DNA from: Thalassiosira profunda
Taxonomy: Eukaryota; Bacillariophyta; Thalassiosirophyceae; Thalassiosirales; Thalassiosiraceae
Length of the DNA stretch: 11,767 nucleotides
NCBI GenBank assembly: GCA_036939355.1
Contig: JALLAP010000588.1
Span: forward strand, 1-11,767
Direction: 5' to 3'
Part shown: in pieces, positions 7,439 through 11,767 of the stretch
Position numbering within the stretch: the stretch's first letter is position 1
Layout: each line of letters starts with the position of its first letter
Position numbers and translations under genes: made by a program
Notes under the pieces: model-generated
What the model saw: only the letters and a program-made list of their open reading frames with translations
The model's database searches: none
What the model was told of the DNA's origin: nothing

Positions 7439-9257
7439 TTAGGCCTCCTTCTTCTTGGGCGTGGGCAGGTTGGACACGACGAGATAGAACACCACGCAGG
7501 CAATGTGCCCCGCATAGTGGTAGTTCTTCCAGTTGACGACGGCCCAGTCGAACGCCAACAGCTGGAACGGCTGGATCATGTACTCCACGATCAACGAGGT
7601 GGTGATCCGGCACAGAATCGAGTAGGGTCCCCACTTGCTGCCGTCATCGAAGCGAGGGGTCAGCTTCTTCCGTCCCATCCTCTCGCAGAATGCAATGAGC
7701 GGCACCGACATGAAGAAGAGGTAGTAGCCGGGGTAGAATCCATGCCAGAAGGCAGACATTCCGTACGTCGCAAAGAGAGAACCGCCCGTGCGCATGTACA
7801 CATACCGGGCCAGCCAGTTCGCCGTCTTCTTGTTCCACGCCGCACTCAGAGTCTTGAGGTTGGGCGCCGTCTCGAACTGAATGACGTCAATGTTGTTCGA
7901 CACCTCCCATCCCTTTGGCTCGCCCTTGGCATCAAAACCCTCAAATCCAGCGTACCAAATGTTGTTGGCGCCCTCGGCATTCATCCAGGCAAAGTAGTAC
8001 TTGAAACGGATGAAGAACAAGGCGAGCCACGAGTATCCGTAGCGCACATAGGCAGGCTTGGCCAACATTTCCGCCGTGACTACGATGGGATCCGCGTTCT
8101 GAGGGTCGGAAGGGTCCAAGAGCGGATACATGCCAGAGCCAACGACGAAGATGCCGAGGCACAGCAGACTGCCGAGGAGCGGGCGCACTGTCGGCCAAAT
8201 CTGGCTCGGGATCCGACCCCTGGNTGCCGAGGCACAGCAGACTGCCGAGGAGCGGGCGCACTGTCGGCCAAATCTGGCTCGGGATCCGACCCCTGGGCTT
8301 TCCGCTCTTATCATACAGCAGCGATCCATCGCACGCATGGGCATAGTAGTGGTACTCGTACGCAGGGCCCGCGAGGACGGTGGCAAAGCAAAAGGTGTAC
8401 CCCAGATATTCGATGATGCCAGGAAGAGATGCAACCGCAACGCTGGCGCACTTCTTCGCAGCCCTGTCCTCCTTGCCCTTCTTGATCAACTCTCCGTCGT
8501 ACAGGTTGTAAGCCAGCGAGTAGAGCTTCATGGTGAGCACCATCTGAGGCCCGGTGAAGTCCATATCCCAACCCAAGTAGTTGATATACTGGCGGTGCAA
8601 GTGTCCGGCGGTAATGTAAAGCATCATGAAGACCGGCACCAACGTTTTGGCCGTCTTGGCTGGCAGGACGAGGAACATGGCGTAGACGACCATCGAGCTG
8701 ATCAGCTGGTGGATCCACTGCATGCCAATCGTAAACTGCAGCAAGAAGGCTCCCAGGATGAAGGAGAAGAGGTGCTTCACCTTGCCGTTCGGAAGGGAGA
8801 GCATGATCAGGCCGAGAGGGTAGCAGATGAGCATCCCGAGCAGATACTCGAGCGTTTCGACATCCTGGCCGGTCGACTCCGACAGCGATTCGACGCCCTT
8901 TTGCACGAAGCCGGGCACTGGTGAAGTCAAAGAAGGTAGAAGTGGATGCATGGATTGTTGAGTTTACACATTGACAGAGAGGATGAGTTCCACAGAGTTG
9001 CGCTGAGACCATCGACTGAAGCCTTTGCAAATACCGGCAATCACGGCAGAGGATCAAGGCATCAGCCTCCTGCGCTGCCGCTACTGTCGATTGGGGCCGT
9101 CGAATAGCACCGTCGAATGGCACCTCGTGACAAATGAATCTCTTCTCCATCACTCACCCAGAACGACCGTCGGCGCAAAGTACGGCTCAAACGAGTAGGC
9201 AGCCTCGATCATCTTCTCGATGCCTTTCTGGGCAACGTCGGGAAGGACGCGCTCCAT
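7439..9257 (-). CDS. MBOAT lysophospholipid acyltransferase (LPLAT/LPCAT type)
   Basis: Two exons, 9257-9158 and 8917-7439, joined in phase 1. With one copy of the 8152-8296 duplication counted out, the total is 1506 bp or 501 residues, a normal length for this family. Multiple membrane segments run through the protein. MBOAT landmarks are DMDFTGPQMVLTMKL (about 151-165) followed by YNLYDG (170-175), LPGIIEYLGY (about 198-207), LAGPAYEY (215-222), the conserved Asn in AAWNKKTANWL (N371) and the catalytic His in SAFWHGFYPGYY (H401). The tail ends KKKEA, with lysines at -3 and -4, a dilysine ER-retrieval signal. The family moves acyl groups from acyl-CoA to lysophospholipids in the ER (Lands cycle). 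It is closest in motif pattern to Ale1/plant LPCAT; the head-group preference cannot be read from sequence. The start at 9257 gives a soluble N-terminal stretch before the first membrane segment. Confidence 0.88.
8152..8296. repeat. 72 bp perfect duplication around a single N (assembly scar)
   Basis: Positions 8152-8223 and 8225-8296 are identical, separated by N at 8224. Inside MBOAT exon 2 the segment encodes PSQIWPTVRPLLGSLLCLG twice. The extra 73 bp breaks the frame; counting one copy gives a continuous 501-residue enzyme. Confidence 0.93.
8918..9157 (-). other. Intron of the MBOAT gene
   Basis: A 240 bp phase-1 intron on the minus strand, with donor GTGAGT after GTTCTGG and acceptor TTTGACTTCACCAG before TGCCCGGC. 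It is longer than the other introns in the window. No extra exon that would improve the protein was seen in it. A first ATG inside it (8951) would give a truncated start. Confidence 0.75.
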
Positions 9258-9476
9258 GGTTGCTGGGTCTTCAGTCTTCAGGGTTTGGCACGACGTTGAT
9301 ATGCGGCGAGGAGGAAAAGTGAGGTCAACTCTCGCGTTGTGGACGGCGGTGGGAGGAGACATCGAGAGGTTGACACGAGAGGATGACGTGTTTCTCGCGT
9401 CCTATAGTTCACGTGGACACAGTGTTAATTATTTAGAGGACGCACTCTATCGAACGATTGCTTGAATCTGCTGAAC
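9258..9476 (-). promoter_or_regulatory. MBOAT upstream region with ACGT-core motifs
   Basis: This 219 bp spacer holds the MBOAT promoter and the 3' end of the SET gene. CACGTG at 9410-9415 sits in the near-palindrome GTTCACGTGGAC, and TGACGTG lies at 9384-9390. ACGT-core sites of this kind are bound by bZIP or bHLH factors in other eukaryotes; use here is inference. Confidence 0.35.
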
Positions 9477-11012
9477 TCACAGTGATGCTTCTTGCAGCAT
9501 CATGCGACACATTTGAGAGTATTCATAAGCAATTCTCCCGAAGCTGCCCACTGCGGTTTCACAGCTTCCGTCCGGACTGCTGCCATCTTGCCCCGATAAT
9601 CTAGTATCGACCGCCAAACCGGCAGCCCTCTTGAGCACGAAGCGTGCAAACTCCCGCTGCAACTCATTGCTGCTTTCAACGATCCGACTTGTCATTTGGC
9701 TTGCATCTCCTCTTGCCGCATTCAACACACGCGACAAATCGGCCCCATCGCGACAGGACATCCCAATTGCAACTGCCAGCGTTGCAGCGGTAGGCTCGCG
9801 GTGGCTCGTAAAAAGCAGTGGGGCGCCCTCCTGCGCCTTGGTCGCCTGCTCGATCAACAACGTCACGAACTCGGAGAGTCGACTGGTATCCTCTGCAGTC
9901 ACATCTGTCATCCCGGCGCGGTATCCCTCCATTTCCGATACTGCCGCAAGTAGGTCTCCCATGCTTATCGATACTCTATCAATGTGTCCCGGGAGAACGA
10001 AGCCGTAATCGAGCAGAAGTCTGTCGTTGCTTATCTGCTCGCCCCCGCCTCCTCCGTAATCGAACAGCAGCTCTTCGCCGGCGTCGATGTCACGTGTCGA
10101 TTTGAGAGAAGTGGAATAGTCGTTTTCTTCCTGGCGTTGTTCATCTCCGCCGTCAAGAGAGAGGTGGCCAACCCACACATTCGCTTTCTTGAGCGAGCCG
10201 TGATTGACCAGATCGATGACTGGCAGCATCCTGGAATGATCGGATGCTGCAAATGCACCGATCTTGTCGACTTGGTCCGAGTCCAGTTCCTTGATTCTCT
10301 TCCGCACAAGGCTTCTGGAGCAAACAACACTCGCTGCCCATCGGAGGTCTTCGATGGATAGAGATTCTGGGGCAGCTTTCCCGTGGATTGATTCGATGCC
10401 TGCGCGTCTTCGGACGACTTTGTCTGCAATGTGCGGTGCCCAGATTTTCAGGCCATTCAGATCATCGCCTGCCATCATCCCCATTGCATTTGCGCAGTAC
10501 GCGGGAAGCGATTGAAGAAACGGCCCAAATATACTCGCATCTCCCTTTCGTTTCTCGGCCAGTAATGCAATGCTCAAAGGAATGAAGGAGAGCTCATTCT
10601 GTAGAATGTACTCCCACGGAAGCGATCTCGCCATCCGCTGCATCTCTGCATCCGTCCCCTCGGCCAGCTGCCTCACGCCTAGCTGCAGATGGTATGGAAT
10701 GCGTATCAGCTCGGTGTTTGCTGCGATCCGCCTCTTTGCAAAGATGCCTCGACCGCCATAGCTCGTCGTGCGTATCTCGATGGCGTCCGTAATCTTTGCT
10801 CCCTGGCCCCGTGCCCAAGCAAAGAGCTTGTCTGTTGACGCGTCACCACTTGCATCGCAATGCGCTACTAACGACACGAATGCGATCAAGATCAGCACCA
10901 GCGACGCGGTGGATGCTGATGGCCGAGCTGTGGCCGCGCTGATGGCTGATGGCTGCGATATGCGATATTGCTTCGCATCTTCCCCATCTGCACCGAGCGA
11001 GCCGCTGCGCAT
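9477..11012 (-). CDS. SET-domain protein of the Rubisco-LSMT/SETD3 type with N-terminal membrane anchor
   Basis: A protein of 511 residues from the ATG at 11012-11010. The ORF extends 18 codons upstream, but only to a TTG, so the ATG is preferred. A hydrophobic run SLVLILIAFVSLV (about 37-49) looks like a signal anchor or signal peptide. The SET core begins with GGRGIFAKRRI (about 86-96). It continues with LPVIDLVNHG (263-272), holding the Asn-His of the SAM pocket, and closes with GEELLFDYG (312-320) and LLLDYGFV (332-339). This split order, with a long insert between the first and second parts, is typical of the LSMT/SETD3/SETD6 class. The 150-residue helical C terminus fits a Rubisco-LSMT substrate-binding domain. 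Members methylate lysine or histidine in non-histone proteins; the substrate here is unknown. No intron is needed. Confidence 0.82.
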   Translation of the reverse strand: MRSGSLGADGEDAKQYRISQPSAISAATARPSASTASLVLILIAFVSLVAHCDASGDASTDKLFAWARGQGAKITDAIEIRTTSYGGRGIFAKRRIAANTELIRIPYHLQLGVRQLAEGTDAEMQRMARSLPWEYILQNELSFIPLSIALLAEKRKGDASIFGPFLQSLPAYCANAMGMMAGDDLNGLKIWAPHIADKVVRRRAGIESIHGKAAPESLSIEDLRWAASVVCSRSLVRKRIKELDSDQVDKIGAFAASDHSRMLPVIDLVNHGSLKKANVWVGHLSLDGGDEQRQEENDYSTSLKSTRDIDAGEELLFDYGGGGGEQISNDRLLLDYGFVLPGHIDRVSISMGDLLAAVSEMEGYRAGMTDVTAEDTSRLSEFVTLLIEQATKAQEGAPLLFTSHREPTAATLAVAIGMSCRDGADLSRVLNAARGDASQMTSRIVESSNELQREFARFVLKRAAGLAVDTRLSGQDGSSPDGSCETAVGSFGRIAYEYSQMCRMMLQEASL

Positions 11013-11180
11013 GCTGACGGCCGCGGTGGGCGTCGCCGATCTCAGCCCTACCCCAGTTGCCGACAAGAGCGCAACGAGGATGGGAGGGCGAGCCTGGAGG
11101 CGGCCGCGGGAGGAGGAGGGGCGAGCACACAGGGGAGGGAGCGAGGCGGCCGGCGGAGGGAAGTGTTGTCCTTCTCACAC

Positions 11181-11203
11181 GTCACACTGTGATCACATGT
11201 GAC
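11181..11203. promoter_or_regulatory. 23 bp near-perfect palindrome with nested TGTGATCACA
   Basis: GTCACA, one odd C (11187), the perfect 10 bp palindrome TGTGATCACA (11188-11197), then TGTGAC. Without the single C the whole 22 bp is perfectly palindromic. It lies about 170-190 bp upstream of the SET gene ATG, where a dimeric transcription factor site would be plausible. Confidence 0.5.
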
Positions 11204-11369
11204 TTAAGAGTGGCAAAGTGGCAACTTTTTCTGGGCCTCAGCCGACGAAACGAACTGCGGAATCAACCACTCTGTTGCAATCGATGAACTCCTCGGATAA
11301 TCCATCTTTCCCTTAAATCAATTACCGTGAATTGCATCTACACCTCTCGTGGAATGCAACCCCGCACAC

Positions 11370-11375
11370 TTTATT
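11370..11375 (-). terminator. AATAAA polyadenylation-type hexamer after prohibitin stop
   Basis: On the minus strand AATAAA starts 3 nt after the TAG stop (11381-11379). It matches the classical poly(A) signal, but the use of this hexamer in this organism is unknown and the distance from the stop is very short. Confidence 0.35.
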
Positions 11376-11378
11376 CAC

Positions 11379-11767
11379 CTACCGACGGAAGAATCCCCGC
11401 TCGCCGTGGACGCTCTTCGTAAACTTGTCATCGGCATCTCCCAGCAGATTGAGAAGCAACGAGTCGGCGTTCAAATAAATCTTGTTGCCCGATCCCGCCA
11501 CAATATCTGCAATGTCCTTCGCCGCATCGATCCTCCTCAGCTTCATGAAGCCCGGATTCCGCTTGACGGCGGTACCGATCAGCTCGGCACTCTCGGCCTC
11601 TCCGCGCGCCTTTGTGATGATCGTCTTCTTCTCCTGGATGGCCCCCAATACGATGTACTTGGCACGTGCCGCGTCCTGCTGCGCCACCTGCTTACCCTCG
11701 ACGGCCTTGGCATACTCGGGGCTGAATGCCAAGTGCGTGATGGCCACATCCTCCAACAACACATGGA
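11379..11767 (-). CDS. Prohibitin-2-like protein, C-terminal part (5' end beyond window)
   Basis: Partial CDS: 129 codons including the stop, plus 2 bases at the edge. The visible protein starts inside the band-7/SPFH domain (HVLLEDVAITHLAFSPEY). It goes on with AVEGKQVAQQDAARAKY, the charged coiled-coil part with KARGEAESAELIG, then NPGFMKLRRIDAAKDIAD and KIYLNADSLLLNLL. This run of motifs is highly characteristic of prohibitins. The NPGF-KLRRI stretch and the following KIYLNAD favour PHB2 over PHB1. PHB1 and PHB2 form ring complexes in the mitochondrial inner membrane that support cristae, m-AAA protease control and respiratory chain assembly. The N-terminal membrane anchor and most of the SPFH domain lie outside the window. 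No intron is seen in this part. Confidence 0.88.
   Translation of the reverse strand, partial: HVLLEDVAITHLAFSPEYAKAVEGKQVAQQDAARAKYIVLGAIQEKKTIITKARGEAESAELIGTAVKRNPGFMKLRRIDAAKDIADIVAGSGNKIYLNADSLLLNLLGDADDKFTKSVHGERGFFRR

Larger units (their letters stand above)
11013..11378 (-). promoter_or_regulatory. Region between the SET gene start and prohibitin 3' end
   Basis: This 366 bp region holds the SET gene promoter and 5' UTR. Read on the minus strand, 11080-11160 is strongly C/T-rich, a possible 5' UTR or core promoter. A near-perfect palindrome lies at 11181-11203. There is no coding ORF or RNA gene that I can support. Confidence 0.45.

Noticed and set aside
11013..11066. Upstream TTG start extending the SET protein by 18 residues
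   Set aside because: Nuclear genes rarely start at TTG, and the first in-frame ATG (11012) keeps the whole hydrophobic segment and SET domain.

Overview
This is a nuclear, gene-dense piece of a microbial eukaryote. The evidence is GT-AG introns of about 90-95 bp, a tRNA gene without an encoded CCA end, and an SR-rich nuclear protein. It also carries a DOT1-like methyltransferase, a CD36-family scavenger receptor, an MBOAT acyltransferase with an ER-retrieval tail, an LSMT/SETD3-type SET protein and a prohibitin. The set would suit a unicellular alga or another protist, possibly a stramenopile, but lineage cannot be fixed from sequence reading alone.

Layout from left to right. Positions 1-217 hold three tandem 72-73 bp units, each a decayed 3' half of a tRNA-Val gene plus its 3' flank. 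They run into an apparently intact tRNA-Val(CAC) gene on the minus strand (181-254). A 122 bp spacer separates it from a divergent single-exon gene (377-2203, +) for a GPALPP1/DUF3752-like protein with an N-terminal RS/K-rich region. Its stop lies 16 bp from the stop of a convergent DOT1-like methyltransferase gene (2220-3113, -). A 767 bp divergent promoter region (3114-3880) leads to a five-exon CD36/LIMP-2-family gene (3881-7177, +) encoding about 951 residues, roughly twice the usual length. Convergent with it is a two-exon MBOAT lysophospholipid acyltransferase gene (7439-9257, -, 501 residues). Behind that on the same strand are a SET-domain protein (9477-11012, -) and the 3' end of a prohibitin-2-like gene (11379-11767, -, cut by the window edge).

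The sequence has two assembly scars. At 4117 and at 8224 a single N is flanked by two perfect copies of the same 72 bp. Each adds 73 bp to a coding exon and breaks the frame. Counting one copy only gives uninterrupted, family-like proteins for both the CD36 and MBOAT genes, so these are unmerged contig overlaps and not biology.

The genes do not form one pathway. Two are candidate protein methyltransferases (DOT1-like, SET/LSMT-like) and two concern lipid or membrane biology (CD36-like, MBOAT), but nothing shows co-regulation. The least ordinary items are the tRNA 3'-half array, the oversized cysteine-rich CD36 ectodomain, a weak internal duplication in the DUF3752 protein, a secretory-type N terminus on the DOT1-like enzyme, and a 23 bp near-perfect palindrome upstream of the SET gene.
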